Positions 11,700 to 23,049 are shown, numbered from the stretch's first letter. The stretch: 64,000 bases of DNA from Galeruca laticollis (GCA_963921935.1 OY998179.1:59130222-59194221); one strand, 5' to 3'. Made by a program: numbers and translations. The notes: generated from the letters alone by a model not told the origin.

Positions 11700-12250
11700 T
11701 TCAAGTATACCTTTAAATCAGTGGATGTTTGGTCTAAGACCGTAAATATTCCATCTATTCAATGTTTATTGCTTAGCCCCTTACGTTTGATAAGCTCTTT
11801 TATATCCGGGTTGTCCAATTGTCCCCTGTTATTTATAGTTTTAATTTGTTCAAAATTGCTGTTTCATATTTGTTTGTTGTCTATATATTCCTCTCTGCTT
11901 TCTTCAATTGATTTTTGGTAATATTTTTTTCCTCTTGTTTTGTCGATGATTGGTATGAGTTTCTTCATCAATAGTTTTCCATTATTCTGAACTTCATGCT
12001 CCTCCGATGTTGATTCACGTTTTCACAGGCTCTTTTTCACTGGTCATTATTTTCTCCAACTACTAGTTTTCTCAGTTCTCTGTATTACCTATACCATTGT
12101 TGATTTTCATGTTTCTAAGTTCTAATCATTTTTGAAATTGACCTTTCTTTTCATGTATTATTTCAACTGTGTTTTGACTCTTCCTCCAGTGTCACATCTA
12201 CGCCAAATATACCATTATTTTCTTCCTTTACGTTTTCCCGATTAAGTCGC
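11700..12250 (-). pseudogene. Possible LINE pre-RT fragment, very decayed
   Basis: On the minus strand there are scraps such as NHRQNKRKKILPKI and YRQQTNMKQQ that resemble the charged linker before the RT in insect LINEs. Composition (T-rich plus strand, A-rich minus strand) fits an antisense LINE. No diagnostic motif remains, so this may be wrong. Confidence 0.25.
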
Positions 12251-12904
12251 CTGAAATTATCATTTCTTGATGTCTATTATATCCTTCATACGTCTGTCTT
12301 TAGATAATAGAGTACACATGTAGGTGAACTTGACATTTGAGTAGGACTGGTTTCACTACTCCTACGAACCTCGCTGCAATAGCAGCTAACTCAATGTTAT
12401 CATCATAAGTGAACCTCATTTTCACATTTATCTGTATCAAATATCATCCCAAATTCATATGTGTAGATTAACAGAGCTATTTCAAAGCAAAATATAGTTT
12501 CTTATGAAGAGGCTATGGAAATGAAACCATCGAATATTTATTATCCCTTCAATCTGAGAAATATATTAGTATCAATTTACCTAATTAATTGATAGATGAA
12601 CTTACTGAACATTATGATCGATACATTGCGCAAAGTAAATACGCGATGAATAGAAATTTTCATGATGGGAAAGAAATTTAGCAAACAACGAGTAACATTA
12701 TTGAAGTTAGATAACAAGACTCGAAGCAATGACTATTTATGTGGCAAATAGTGGAGTAACGTGAAATGAGAAAAATTCATATGAATTGAAACTTAGATAG
12801 ACTTAAATTTTTATTTTGATAAAAAGAACCTAGGAAAAACTAAGAATATATTGGGGTGATGATGGCTGAAGATGAGACCTATTACATTATTACTGAATAA
12901 ACAT

Positions 12905-14745
12905 AACAAAAAAAACGGTTTTAAAGATTAAAACTTCCTTTTCCAATTCTATGAGACGCCCTAAACAATATCCAATTATGAAGTTGTCACTTGTATACAC
13001 TTCGAAGTCTGTATCGTGCTCACAAACTGAAATTTCTCCATGAATGTATTTTATCTGCATCTATAGGACCCGTTGTACTCGCTCTAGTGAGCTGAAAATC
13101 AATAAGGTTCATTTTTGAGACACCAATTATAAAATTGGTCACTTGTATACACTCCAGAGGCTGTATCGTGCTAACAATCTGAAATTTCTCCAAAAATGAC
13201 GAAAAATGTGGCACTTCAAGTACCATAGCACTTGTTGTACTGGCTCCAGTGAGCTGAAAATCAATAAGGTTCATCTATGAGATGCCCTGAACAATATCCA
13301 AATCACAAAATTGGTCACTTGAAAACACTCCGGTTACTGTATCGTGGTAACAAACCGAAAATTCTCCAAAAATGTCGTACTTCAAGTACCATATCACCCA
13401 TTGTACTGGCTCTGGTGAGCTAAAAATCAATAGGATTTATCTGTGAGACACTAATGATAAAATTGGTCACTTTAATAAACTCTGGAGGCTGTATCGTGCT
13501 AACAACCCGAATTTTTTTCAACAACGTGACACGTCAAGTACCATAGCACCCATTGTACTAGCTCTTGTGAGCTGAAAATCAATAAGGTTTATCTATGGGG
13601 CTCTATGAACAATATCCAATCATGAAATTGGTCATTTCAATATACTCCGAAGGCTGTATCGTGTTGAGAAATTGAAAATTCTCCAAAAATTACCACAATG
13701 TCGCACTTCAAGTACCATAGCACCCATTGTACTGGCTCTAGTGAGCTGTACATCAATGAGGTTTATCTATGAGACTCCTTGAACAATATCCACTCATAAA
13801 ATTGGTCACTTGTAAACACTCCGTAGGCTTCATCGTACTAACAATCTGAAATTTCTTCAAAAATGACAAGAATGTCATATTTCAAGTACCATAGCACCCG
13901 TTGTACTGGAAATGGTGAGCTGAAAATCAAAAAAGGTGCATCTGTGAAATGTCCTGAAAAATATCCAATCAGAAAATTGCGAAAATTGGCTACCTGTATA
14001 CACTAGGGCTAACAACCCGAAATTTCTCCAACAATGAAAAAAAATGTGGCACTTCAAGTACCATAGCACCCATTGTACTGGCTCTAGTGTACTGAAAATC
14101 GATAAGTTCTATCTATGAAATACCCTAAACAATATTCAATCAGAACATACTCACTTCTATACACTTAGAAGTCTGTATCGTACTAACAAACCGAAATTTC
14201 TCCAAAAATGTAGTATATCTGGATGTATAGGACCCGTTGTACTCGCTCTAGTGAGCTGAAAATCAATAGGTTTTTTCTATGACAAACCAATTATCAAACT
14301 GATCACTTGTATACACTTCGGAGGCTGTTTCGTGCTAACAACCCGGAATTTCTCCAAAAATGACCAAAAATGTGGCATTTCTTGTATCATAGCACCCGTT
14401 GTACTGGCCCTAGTGAGCTGAAATCCAATAAGGTCAATCTGTTATATACCCTGAACAATTTCCAATCATAAAAATGGTCACTTGTATACACTCCGGACGC
14501 TGTATCGTGCTATCAAACTGAAAATACTCGAAAAATGTCATACTTCGAGTACCATAGCACCCGTTGAACAAGCTCTGGTGAGCTGAAAATGAGTAGGGTT
14601 CACCTGTGAGATGTTTTGAACAATATTCAATCATAAAATTGGCGATTTATTTCACTCCGGAGGCTGTATCGTGCTAACAAGACATGTTACGAGAAGTGGC
14701 CCACGACATACACACAAGTTTTTTTTTCTAATAACCGTTTTTTCG
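12905..14745. repeat. ~165-bp tandem array inside a mobile element
   Basis: The phrase CTGTATCGTGCTAACAA or a variant recurs at about 13010, 13161, 13337, 13490, 13650, 13828, 14007, 14173, 14326, 14499 and 14665, giving units of roughly 150-178 bp (about ten copies). Each unit also contains GTACCATAGCACCC and GTGAGCTGAAAATCAATA. The array begins after AACGGTTTTAAAGATTAAAACT (12914-12935) and ends before a non-repeated tail, GACATGTTACGAGAAGTGGC (14681-14700). Both flanks recur beside solo units elsewhere in the window, so this is an element with internal repeats rather than plain satellite. No coding capacity. Confidence 0.85.
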
Positions 14746-15235
14746 GAAAAGTACTGTATTGGTGAACTTGATACAATGGGAGAAAAGTGTCAAAAGTTGA
14801 ATTAACTTACCGGAACGATGAAGGAGAAAAAGAGAAATTAAAAAATATACAGTGGCTAGAGAGAAAAACCACTGAATCTAGGAAGTGTAATATGTGAAAT
14901 GTTTGAAGGAAAAAGAGTAGGCAATAAAAAGGCATTATCAGAAAGTATTGAAAAATAAGTTGATGATAAAGCGTAAAATACCAGTAATAACAAGTAACAC
15001 AAGTACTTGCATCAGGTCTTTCATTGTTAATTATTGTAACTTGATATTTACATTCCAATCCCTATCATTGAACATTGTCGTTAAACTAACGACTTAGGAA
15101 CTTCTATAAAATAAATATTTAGAATGTGCATGACAGCGACACAAACAATATTCATAGTTGTTAAGTTATATTTGCAATTATGTATAGAAAAATTTGAAGC
15201 TTCAATTTTAATTTCGTCGCGCCATCGTTAAGTAA
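14746..15235. other. No gene recognised
   Basis: AT-rich. A minus-strand frame at 14807-15058 shows no family features. Confidence 0.45.
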
Positions 15236-15445
15236 TCTTAAGGGCTGCGCCACACATGCGCTATTCGCTGAACACCGAGCAGTGACACACTGAATCACGA
15301 GTAGTGTGGTTAGCTATTCCATGCATAGGTAACTCTTATGAACTAGCTTGTCCCATAAGAGCTGTTTGCGACTACACTCGCCAGAGGCGCTGTAATTACC
15401 TTAACTTTGAAGGTTGTCAGAAAAATTCCTCAGTTTTTCGTCATT
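15236..15445 (+). mobile_element. Candidate MITE end
   Basis: CTTAAGGGCTGCGCCACACA at the left edge matches, in inverted orientation, the sequence ending at about 26128 (GCGCCACACATG, TATTCGC and GAACACCGA shared in order). GC-rich against its surroundings. I could not define the other end of this copy. Confidence 0.4.
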
Positions 15446-16014
15446 CATCTGATCCAATGATTGAAGTTACTAATATGAAATAGGTATAAATATTATTTTT
15501 TCATTATCTTAACATAAAACTTGGATGTTAGGTTGGATTTGAATTTGTATTTTAACTTATCTTTCAATACCCTACACTACAGAAGCTATTCAAGTTGTAT
15601 TTGGTGCTAGTTGTTTCCCGTTCAGCGTCGGTCTTTTTGGACACATCTAAGTGGTCGAATATTTAGGAAAAGGCAAACTTTGCTTCATCTGCACATTCGG
15701 CTTTATGCTTGGGAGAAAAATTAAGTACACATTTTATTAAACTGTAAATTTTTAAAGATCTGTTAGTTTTTTTCAAACTTAATTTTCTTAGTACAATTAT
15801 CGCAACAGTAAAAAGTGAGTGTCTATTAAAACGTCTGCATTTTGTTGCCAAACAAACAACAATAAAATACACTAAATCAAGTTATGGTTAGTTTTAAATC
15901 ATATATACCACACACCATCTCCTTCTTCTGGGTCTTCTTTCAATTTTTAGCAGTAAATATTCTCTAGTTGAAATTATAAAAGCGGGATACGCAAGAAGAT
16001 CATCATCGACATCT

Positions 16015-16017
<3 letters not shown>
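15446..16017. other. No gene recognised
   Basis: AT-rich spacer before the AT microsatellite. No credible coding frame. Confidence 0.4.

Positions 16018-16063
<46 letters not shown>
16018..16063. repeat. (AT)n microsatellite
   Basis: About 23 AT dinucleotides directly abutting the left inverted terminus of PLE family 2. Similar AT tracts occur at 17716-17764, 17873-17902 and 25143-25171. Confidence 0.9.
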
Positions 16064-16068
<5 letters not shown>

Positions 16069-16151
16069 AATGTTTATATTCTTGGGTTCATAGGTTGTTT
16101 TAAATAATTAAAATACGATTGTATTTCACATTTTTCTATTGAAAAGATACA

Positions 16152-17387
16152 GTGCATATTCCTGATAATTATAAAATCATATCCCTAGATGTCATTTCAA
16201 TGTATACAAATATTCCAAATGATCTTATAACACATGTACTAAAAGATAAATGGGATTCGATCAAACAACATACATCACTTAACTATGACGAATTTCTAGA
16301 AGGCATTATGCTTATACAAACAAATAATTACTTTCAATATAATGACAACTTTTTCCAACAACTAAACGGATGTACAATGGGATCTCCAATTTCTTCAAGT
16401 CTAGCGCAAATTGTCATGGAATATATAGAAGAAAAAGTATTAAATAATATAGATTTTGATGTAACATTTTTTAAAAGATACGTTGACGATTGTTTAGCTG
16501 TAATTCCGAGTAACAAGTGCGATGCATTCCTGAGTGCTTTCAATAGTTTCAACCCAAGTATCCAATTCACTTTAGAAATCGAAAACAATAACAAAATAAA
16601 TTTTCTAGACATGACACTTATAAAAACCAAAAACAAAATAAAAACTAAACTATATACAAAAGAAACATGGTCTGGACGATATCTAAATTATAACTCATGC
16701 CATCCCAAATCACAAAAAAACAGTGTCATTATAGGATTAACAGATAGAGCTATCAAATTAACTTCACCTGAGTATCGCCCTAAGGTATTGAAAAAACTTA
16801 AAAATGTTCTAAAAAATAATCAATATCCAGAAAATCAAATTAACAGAATCATTCAACAACGTACATATAAATTATACAATAACAACATAAAACCAAGTAC
16901 ACAAATAGAACCAAACCAAGAAAATGATACATATATAGCTCTACCTTATACAAATCAATTATCTGAAAAGCTTAAATACATCTTATCAAAATATAACATC
17001 AATGTATGCCATAAATCCCACAACACATTATCGCCACTTTTTACTAAACTAAAAAACAAAACCAAAGATAATAAAAAATCTAATATTATATACTCCATAC
17101 CATGCATGAATTGTCCGAAGCATTATATAGGAATGACTACACAGTACTTGGAGGGCAGGATGAATGGTCATAAATATACAAAAAATGCATCAACTGCTTT
17201 ACACAAACATGAAAGTACTGAGAATCATGAATTTGATTATAAAAAAACAAAAATCTTAGCTCAAGACACAAATTATCAGAAATTATCAATTAAAGAAATG
17301 ATACACATAAAACAAGATGAGTTTTCTGTGAATGATAGACAAGATATAAAAAACTTGAGTCAAATTTACTATAAGCTGATTAATTAA
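16152..17387 (+). CDS. PLE RT core plus GIY-YIG endonuclease, 5'-truncated
   Basis: 411 codons with no internal stop. Residues 9-14 (IISLDV) are RT motif A with D13; about 73-89 (GCTMGSPISSSLAQIV) motif B; YVDD at 110-113 motif C; FLDMTL near 151 the following block. A linker leads to GIY-YIG at 312-340: IIYSIPCMNCPKHYIGMT with the Cys pair, then the conserved Arg (R336) and His (H340). The C-terminus is natural. The frame opens right after the inverted terminus with GTG and an in-frame stop just upstream, so the true N-terminus and RT motifs 1-2 are missing. Function in full-length relatives is target-primed retrotransposition. This copy is intact where present but cannot be complete. Confidence 0.85.
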   Translation: MHIPDNYKIISLDVISMYTNIPNDLITHVLKDKWDSIKQHTSLNYDEFLEGIMLIQTNNYFQYNDNFFQQLNGCTMGSPISSSLAQIVMEYIEEKVLNNIDFDVTFFKRYVDDCLAVIPSNKCDAFLSAFNSFNPSIQFTLEIENNNKINFLDMTLIKTKNKIKTKLYTKETWSGRYLNYNSCHPKSQKNSVIIGLTDRAIKLTSPEYRPKVLKKLKNVLKNNQYPENQINRIIQQRTYKLYNNNIKPSTQIEPNQENDTYIALPYTNQLSEKLKYILSKYNINVCHKSHNTLSPLFTKLKNKTKDNKKSNIIYSIPCMNCPKHYIGMTTQYLEGRMNGHKYTKNASTALHKHESTENHEFDYKKTKILAQDTNYQKLSIKEMIHIKQDEFSVNDRQDIKNLSQIYYKLIN

Positions 17388-17551
17388 CTCATTTCAACTT
17401 CCCTCGTATAGTATCGTTGCATTGAAATTCTAAGGTGAGTACGTCAATTTTAATTCTGTGTTTTTATTAATGTTTTTAAAAACCTACTAATGTTATGTTT
17501 TTATCTATTTACAAATATTTTAATCGTACCTTATTCTTATAATGATATTAT

Positions 17552-17590
17552 TTTGAAAATGCTTCCAAAGAAGAAGCGAAACGTTAAAAT
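17552..17590 (+). ncRNA. Hammerhead-like hairpin, PLE family 2
   Basis: GCTTC/GAAGC stem followed by GAAACGTTA in the 3' region. The GAAACGTH tail with a palindromic ACGT is the form expected of PLE minimal hammerheads. The upstream core reads TTGAAAA rather than CTGANGA, so two core positions deviate. The family 2-like fragment near 25588 has a GCTCC/GGAGC stem at the same place, a compensated change. Confidence 0.35.
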
Positions 17591-17714
17591 TTTTATCCAT
17601 TTTCAATAGAAAAATGTGAAATACAATCGTATTTTAATTATTTAAAACAACCTATGAACCCAAGAATATAAACATTTCCAATATTATATACAAATGGTTG
17701 AAGAAACTAAATGA

Positions 17715-17715
<1 letters not shown>

Positions 17716-17764
<49 letters not shown>
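17716..17764. repeat. (AT)n microsatellite
   Basis: AT dinucleotide tract to the right of PLE family 2. A second tract (17873-17902) follows the hairpin and abuts the LTR element. Confidence 0.9.
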
Positions 17765-17766
<2 letters not shown>

Positions 17767-17770
17767 AGAA

Positions 17771-17839
17771 AACTAGTGGATATTGGAGGATTGCAGCAAA
17801 AAAATGTTTTGCTGCAATCCCCCAATATTCACTAGTTTT
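17771..17839. repeat. ~30-bp stem hairpin
   Basis: ACTAGTGGATATTGGAGGAT plus GCAGCAAAA is followed by its near-perfect inverse after a short A-rich loop, ending AATATTCACTAGT. Flanked by AT tracts. It could be a tiny MITE or the relic of a palindromic terminus; no coding potential. Confidence 0.7.
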
Positions 17840-17901
17840 ATTCCTAACTAGTCAGCAAAGACTATCCCTCTTCTATATATATATGTATATATATATATAT
17901 A

Positions 17902-19840
17902 TTATTATAGTTTATTTTATATGGGAATTTAATTTGCCCTACGTTGGGCCGACATATTATTATGAATAGAATTGGGTGAGAAAATAGTTTAATTTGCCCG
18001 GTATGTTGAGGATTTAATATGTATGATAAACAGTTTATTTAACCAACATGAAAACTTCTCATCTCAGGGTAGAGTTCAAGTATTTTAAATAAAATGATTT
18101 TATAATTTTATATATGTTTGCGCCAAAGTTAATAAATGCTTTATATTTTTAAAAATAAATTTGTTAATCAGAATATGTTACTTTTTTAATGATTTCAAAT
18201 TAAATACGGTCCTGTCCTACTTAAAAAATATCTGCATAGTTCAATCGATTTCATTCAGAGCTTCTTCCTGTGGTAAGTAGATGGTGCACAAGTCACCAGA
18301 TGAAATGATTAACTCAAGTAATTTAAAAAAACGTTCTTCAAAAGGAAAAACAATATTTAATTTAATGAAAATAAATACACTACACTTTTACAAGTGTTTT
18401 TTTTAAGAAAATCAACTATCTAAAAGGATGACTCTTTCATACAAATCACACGCACTCTGGTGAGATATTATTATAATATTAAAATACAGTTATATAATTT
18501 CATAAACATTTGACTTTCAGAAAACGGCGAAATACACTCTTAACAGCGTCTATGCTTCACAAAATTTTAGTTTTTTTTTTACAAATTAGTAAGTACGCTT
18601 GTCCTCTTAATACATTAATAAACTAACTTGTACTACCTTATTTACTTCACGATTTCTGTTTGTTCCAGATTCTCCTCCTGGAAAACCTCCCTGTTGGCAT
18701 TCTGCTTCTACCAAAACAGGAATCGATGCTGTATTTCTTTCAAAGTCTAAACAGCTCACACAAATTCCACTATTCAATGTTCTTCGAAAACTATTTTGGC
18801 TATTTTACTTCCACCAGACACAAGACACCATTTTATAAAATAAAATTCATGATTAGTGTTTTACAACATTCAACAATTCCTTTTTTTATTATTTATATAA
18901 ACTAAACTACTTACACTGATATATCTCTTGTAAGTATAATGTATTTGTTTTAAATTCTATATTCAAATTTTGTCTTCCAAATGATTTCAATTTACTTTAC
19001 CCAAAAAATTTTGCTGCTCCAAAAATCTCTTCCCAAAAAGAAAACCTACTAGTCAATAGCCCCCATAATCAACAACTTTCTCACATTCTGATTTTTTTTT
19101 CGTTAGCAACACAGTTGTCGCCGATGTGATCTTTTTTAAATGTTTATTAACCAATCAAATTTGACTATTTATTTTATAACTCAAATTCTTCATTTCAACC
19201 AGTGAAATGTTCATCCATTATATCATGATATTATATTCTAAGGTTTTTAATTGCTTAGACTTCCTATATTATTTTCATTCAATAATATTTCTTAGTATTG
19301 TTAAAATGACATTTCCTAACCTCTAAGTATGTATGTCAAATGAATATTCATAATGTTTTAATAGATGACAGCTGTTACCTTTAAATATGTATGCAAAATG
19401 AAAATTCGTTTTCTTTATAAGTCATGTTCTCTGAAATTCACATTATTTTATATTTTCCTGCTCTGTTTTGTCTAAACATCTACACTATCTCATTTTAATG
19501 TCTTAATCAACAAATATTACGAGATTAGCTTGACTTTACAGAATAAAGCATTTAGTTTCTTATTATGAACAAATTTTGATACTTGATCTCTTTGATAAAA
19601 GTTTCGTTAGGTAATTTATTTCATATAAACTGTTTATCACACCTATTCGCAATTATCCCTACATTATACAGTCTGTCCTTTCTGTATGTCTTCTCTATCG
19701 AATAGTGGATCGTACAGATTGTCTCCATTCAAATGTTTAAAAAAAATTTTTGACTTAAAAAAATTCTTTTAGATTACAATACATAATCTTAATTCTTCAT
19801 TATTTGATATACAGGGTGTAGCATTATTTTTTCACAATAA
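17902..19840 (-). repeat. 3' LTR
   Basis: 3' LTR in element orientation (minus strand). It ends at 17902 against an AT microsatellite and begins at 19840 next to the polypurine tract. It contains the PBS-like GCCCTACGTTGGGCCGACA at 17936-17954, also in the 5' LTR. Small frames inside it are identical in both LTRs and look like chance. Confidence 0.9.
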
Positions 19841-20233
19841 CATCCCCTAAATTTTGCGTTTATCAAATTTTTTATTCTAAGAAAAATTTTATGAACGCAA
19901 ATTTTACTTCAAGTACTATATTCTAGGATTGTCTTTCTATTTTACTAATAATACATTTCTTTTTATTTCCGGTTGCTGTTACAAAGATGATTTTGGAATC
20001 CTGTGTTGCAGTATCCTCTTCAGTTAGTTTCAATTCTATTTACAATACCATAATTAAATATGTATACAAATTCTTATTTTATTCTTAGGTACATATTTCA
20101 TTTACAAGTTTAATCCAAAGGAATTAGTTTAAAAAAAATCATGTTATAAATCCATTTTTGAAAATTCTTTAATGTTCGTTATGCGACTTATTACTTCTAC
20201 ATTTCTCAGAGTCTCTTATATCGGTACAATTTA
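19841..20233 (-). promoter_or_regulatory. Short 3' untranslated interior with polypurine tract
   Basis: AT-rich stretch between the truncated pol frame and the 3' LTR. Directly at the LTR edge the minus strand reads AATTTAGGGGATG, a polypurine tract used to prime plus-strand DNA synthesis. No trace of RT body, RNase H or integrase is left, so the pol deletion is clean. Confidence 0.65.
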
Positions 20234-21041
20234 TTAATTTATATTTCTTGTGTTACATCTCTCTATAATACCATCCTTCAGCATATTTTGTATCTCTGAA
20301 TCAACTTCTTTCCTATATTTATAAGGTATGGGATATGTTCTTATTCTGAAATTTTCTATTCCTCTAACTTCCATTTTATGCACATAGTTCTTTGCCATTC
20401 TCATTTCTTTTCCAATCAATCCTTTATATTTCTCTATTAAATTCTTCACTTTCTCTTCATATTCTTTATTTCCACACACTAATTCCAATTCTTCCATATT
20501 TCCAATCCTTTCTATATTCCATAACTTCTTATTATCCTCTTCAACTTCCAATTCTTCTAAATTTTCGTTTCCAAATTCAATTCTATTACCATTTAATTCA
20601 ATCTCCATCTTTTCAAAATCAATTCTTGCTTTATATTTCGTTAATTCATCTATTCCTATAACTATGTCTGATTCCAAATTATTCACTAACAGTAATTGCA
20701 TTTCAACTTCTTTCCCATCCTTCAATTCAATCTTTTGTATTATAGACTTATTTACTTCACATAGCTTCTTTCCATTTGCTCCTATCAATGTAGTTTTTGG
20801 TATTTTAATTAATTTGTTTTCATAATTTTCAATGTTTTCTTCTATTAGTTTTGTTTTAATTATGGACGCTTCCGAACCTGTATCTATTAATAATTTTATT
20901 TCTTTTCCATTTAATTTCCCTTTAATATTTATCAATCCCATTATTTCTTTTAATTCTAATTCTTCCCCAAATTTTATATATTCCCTTGGATGTTCGTATG
21001 TACAGATAATATTTTTCTTTACATTTGGTATGTGCTCGATC
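20234..21041 (-). CDS. Aspartic protease with truncated RT start (pol frame)
   Basis: From the first ATG (20941) the frame gives 235 residues, but it is open upstream to the end of gag and lies in the -1 frame to gag, so it is probably made by frameshifting. Residues 1-35 include LLIDTGSEASI, the catalytic DTG of retroviral-type protease. LLLVNNLESDIVIGIDEL (about 83-100) matches the flap-to-ILG region. The last ~35 residues (YPIPYKYRKEVDSEIQNMLK, then DGIIERC) are the conserved N-terminal edge of Ty3/Gypsy RT, cut off before any catalytic motif. It would process Gag; it cannot reverse transcribe. Confidence 0.8.
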
Positions 21042-23049
21042 CAAAATTTTGATCGGGCTCTGTTTCAGTGACTATTTCTGGTTCTATGGATATCACTCTT
21101 TCTTTCTGTCTTTGTATATTGTTCACTCTCCTTTGTTCTTCATTTCTATTGCCTCTTCCTTCAAAATTTCCATTTGTCCTTTCTGTATTATAGTCTCTTC
21201 TTTGCTCTTGTTTTTCATCTCTTTGTCTGTTTTCATAAGATCCATTCCTATTGTTTCCTTCAAATGTTCTATTTCTATAATTATTGTTATGATATTGATC
21301 ATTTTTGTTGTAGTTGTTTTGAGCGTTATTGTTCCTGTTATAATTATTGTTTCTATTATAATATCCATTATTATTATTTCTGTTAAAGTAATTGTTCCTG
21401 TTTTGTTCATAATTATTCGATCTATTATTTTGATTGTTATTATTCTCATAATAATTTTTATTATCGTAACCATTATAGTTTTTGTTTTCATTTTGATTCC
21501 TGTTCCTGTTCTGGTTATTGCTTATCTTGTTTCTTTCAATTCTTTGTAGATAATTAGTTAACTCCTCTATGTTTTTGATATTTTGAATAGCAATTGTTTC
21601 AGTGATTTCAAATTTAAAATGTCTCGAGATAAACATAATAATTTCCTCCTCTGGTATAGGTGGATCTAAAAACTTCGCATTCATGAAAACCTTCATAGCG
21701 TAATCATTCATACTATTTCCTCTACCTATCTCAAATTTTCCAGAGTAAAGTTTTTCTCTCACTCTTGTTTGCGCATTGTTTCCCCAGAAATATCTCATGA
21801 ATTGAGCTTCGAATTCCTCAAAATCTTTTAAATCCTCTTCCTTACTTGTATACCACACTAAAGCATGGTTATCCAGATTTTCCCTAATCATTTCCTTCAT
21901 GTCTTCATTATTTCGGATATTTTTCATCTTGTTCCTTAAAATTTTTATAAATACTTTTGGGTGTATTTTTCTATTATCCCCTTCAAATTTGTGTTCCCCT
22001 CTATTTCCTATATAATTATTTATTATTTTCGTCTCCATCATTCCATTTCTCACTTCTTGAAAATTTCTACCCTCTGTGTGGTCATACTCTTCCTGTAAGT
22101 AAATTAGTCTCTTTTCCATGTTTTCCAATTTTCTTGTCATTTCCACTGTTTCCTTTGATTGTTCCCCATTGTGGATTCTACTTCCAGTTTGCTCAATTCT
22201 TCTTTTCAGAGCTTCCATCTCCTTCTGTATTTCCTTAATCTTCTTTTCTGTTTTCCCTTCCTCTTGTTTTTGTTTCTCTATACACGCTTCTTCTACATTT
22301 TGTTGAAATTCGGTAAGGGTTCTGTCCCATTTTCCTTCTAGGTTTCCCATTCTTTCCTGAGTGTCCTGAACTCCCATTTTGATTTCATTTATTTCTCTTT
22401 GAATTTCTCCTTTGAAATCCTTTTCTTTCTCCTCTATTTCCTTAATTCTGTTGATTTGTAAATTTTCTATTTCCATTATACGTCCAATCACTTCTCCTCT
22501 TATTTCCTGTTTAGTGTCTTCAATTTTATTCTCCATGTATATGTTTGATTCTTCTAGTTTCTTCTCAACGTGTCCCAATTTTTCATCCATCAATTTTATT
22601 ATCAGTTCCTTAGTTTGTTTAATTTCTTCTTTGTTCTGGTCCATCTTAATATTCATTTCTTTTTTTAATTCTTCCTTATTTTGGTCCATTTTAATATTCA
22701 TTTCTTCCTTATTCTGGTCCATCTTTACATTCATATTATTCATTTCACGATTTAAATTTCCATTCATTTCTTTCATTTCTCCCATCATCATTTTAAACAT
22801 ACTCATCACGTCCATATCCTCTTTCTCTTTCGATTTTTGTTTGACCCCTTGTCCTGTTTCTTCTGACAATGGTGCATCTTCTTCTTCCTGACCTTGTTCT
22901 GCGATGTCTTCTTCCGAATGTTCTCTCCCCTGTTCCAAATATTGTACCTTAAAATCTCCTCTACCATTACTCCTTTCTTCTCTTTCTTCATCAGACCTAC
23001 TTTCGACTCCTACCTGCTTTCCGTCCCTTAATGTCATTTTCCTTTCCAT
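21019..23049 (-). CDS. Gag-like structural protein
   Basis: 676 codons, uninterrupted, beginning 158 bases inside the first PBS-like site. The N-terminus is charged. Residues about 75-330 are coiled coil, including near-identical repeats of MDQNKEEMNIK. About 345-510 is a Ty3/Gypsy-type gag capsid region (HALVWYTSKEEDLKDFEEFE, then FMRYFWG and LYSGKFEIGRGNSMNDYAM). The tail (about 515-640) is extremely Asn/Arg/Tyr-rich and replaces the usual CCHC zinc knuckle, so RNA binding would rest on arginines. Expected role: particle assembly and RNA packaging. Its intactness fits a recent insertion. Confidence 0.8.
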   Translation of the reverse strand: MERKMTLRDGKQVGVESRSDEEREERSNGRGDFKVQYLEQGREHSEEDIAEQGQEEEDAPLSEETGQGVKQKSKEKEDMDVMSMFKMMMGEMKEMNGNLNREMNNMNVKMDQNKEEMNIKMDQNKEELKKEMNIKMDQNKEEIKQTKELIIKLMDEKLGHVEKKLEESNIYMENKIEDTKQEIRGEVIGRIMEIENLQINRIKEIEEKEKDFKGEIQREINEIKMGVQDTQERMGNLEGKWDRTLTEFQQNVEEACIEKQKQEEGKTEKKIKEIQKEMEALKRRIEQTGSRIHNGEQSKETVEMTRKLENMEKRLIYLQEEYDHTEGRNFQEVRNGMMETKIINNYIGNRGEHKFEGDNRKIHPKVFIKILRNKMKNIRNNEDMKEMIRENLDNHALVWYTSKEEDLKDFEEFEAQFMRYFWGNNAQTRVREKLYSGKFEIGRGNSMNDYAMKVFMNAKFLDPPIPEEEIIMFISRHFKFEITETIAIQNIKNIEELTNYLQRIERNKISNNQNRNRNQNENKNYNGYDNKNYYENNNNQNNRSNNYEQNRNNYFNRNNNNGYYNRNNNYNRNNNAQNNYNKNDQYHNNNYRNRTFEGNNRNGSYENRQRDEKQEQRRDYNTERTNGNFEGRGNRNEEQRRVNNIQRQKERVISIEPEIVTETEPDQNFGSSTYQM
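21042..21048 (-). promoter_or_regulatory. Candidate -1 frameshift slippery heptamer
   Basis: On the minus strand the gag codons CAA AAT TTT contain A AAT TTT, matching the X XXY YYZ slip pattern, eight codons before the gag stop. Slipping -1 enters the open protease frame without a stop. No downstream pseudoknot was established. Confidence 0.5.

Larger units (their letters stand above)
16062..17684 (+). mobile_element. Penelope-like element family 2 with inverted termini
   Basis: An 83-bp sequence at 16063-16145 (ATTGGAAATG... to ...CTATTGAAAA) is repeated in perfect inverted orientation at 17600-17683. Between them lies one open frame (RT core plus GIY-YIG) and a short 3' region. PLE copies commonly carry an inverted pLTR piece at the 5' end of a truncated body, which fits this layout. 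Perfect identity of the two ends and the intact frame suggest a recent event. AT microsatellites flank both sides, so a target duplication cannot be read. Confidence 0.85.

Noticed and set aside
21025..22891. Several plus-strand frames of 60-174 codons, hydrophobic
   Set aside because: They are antisense to the Gag frame; the repeated hydrophobic residues come from reversed Asn/Lys/Glu codons.
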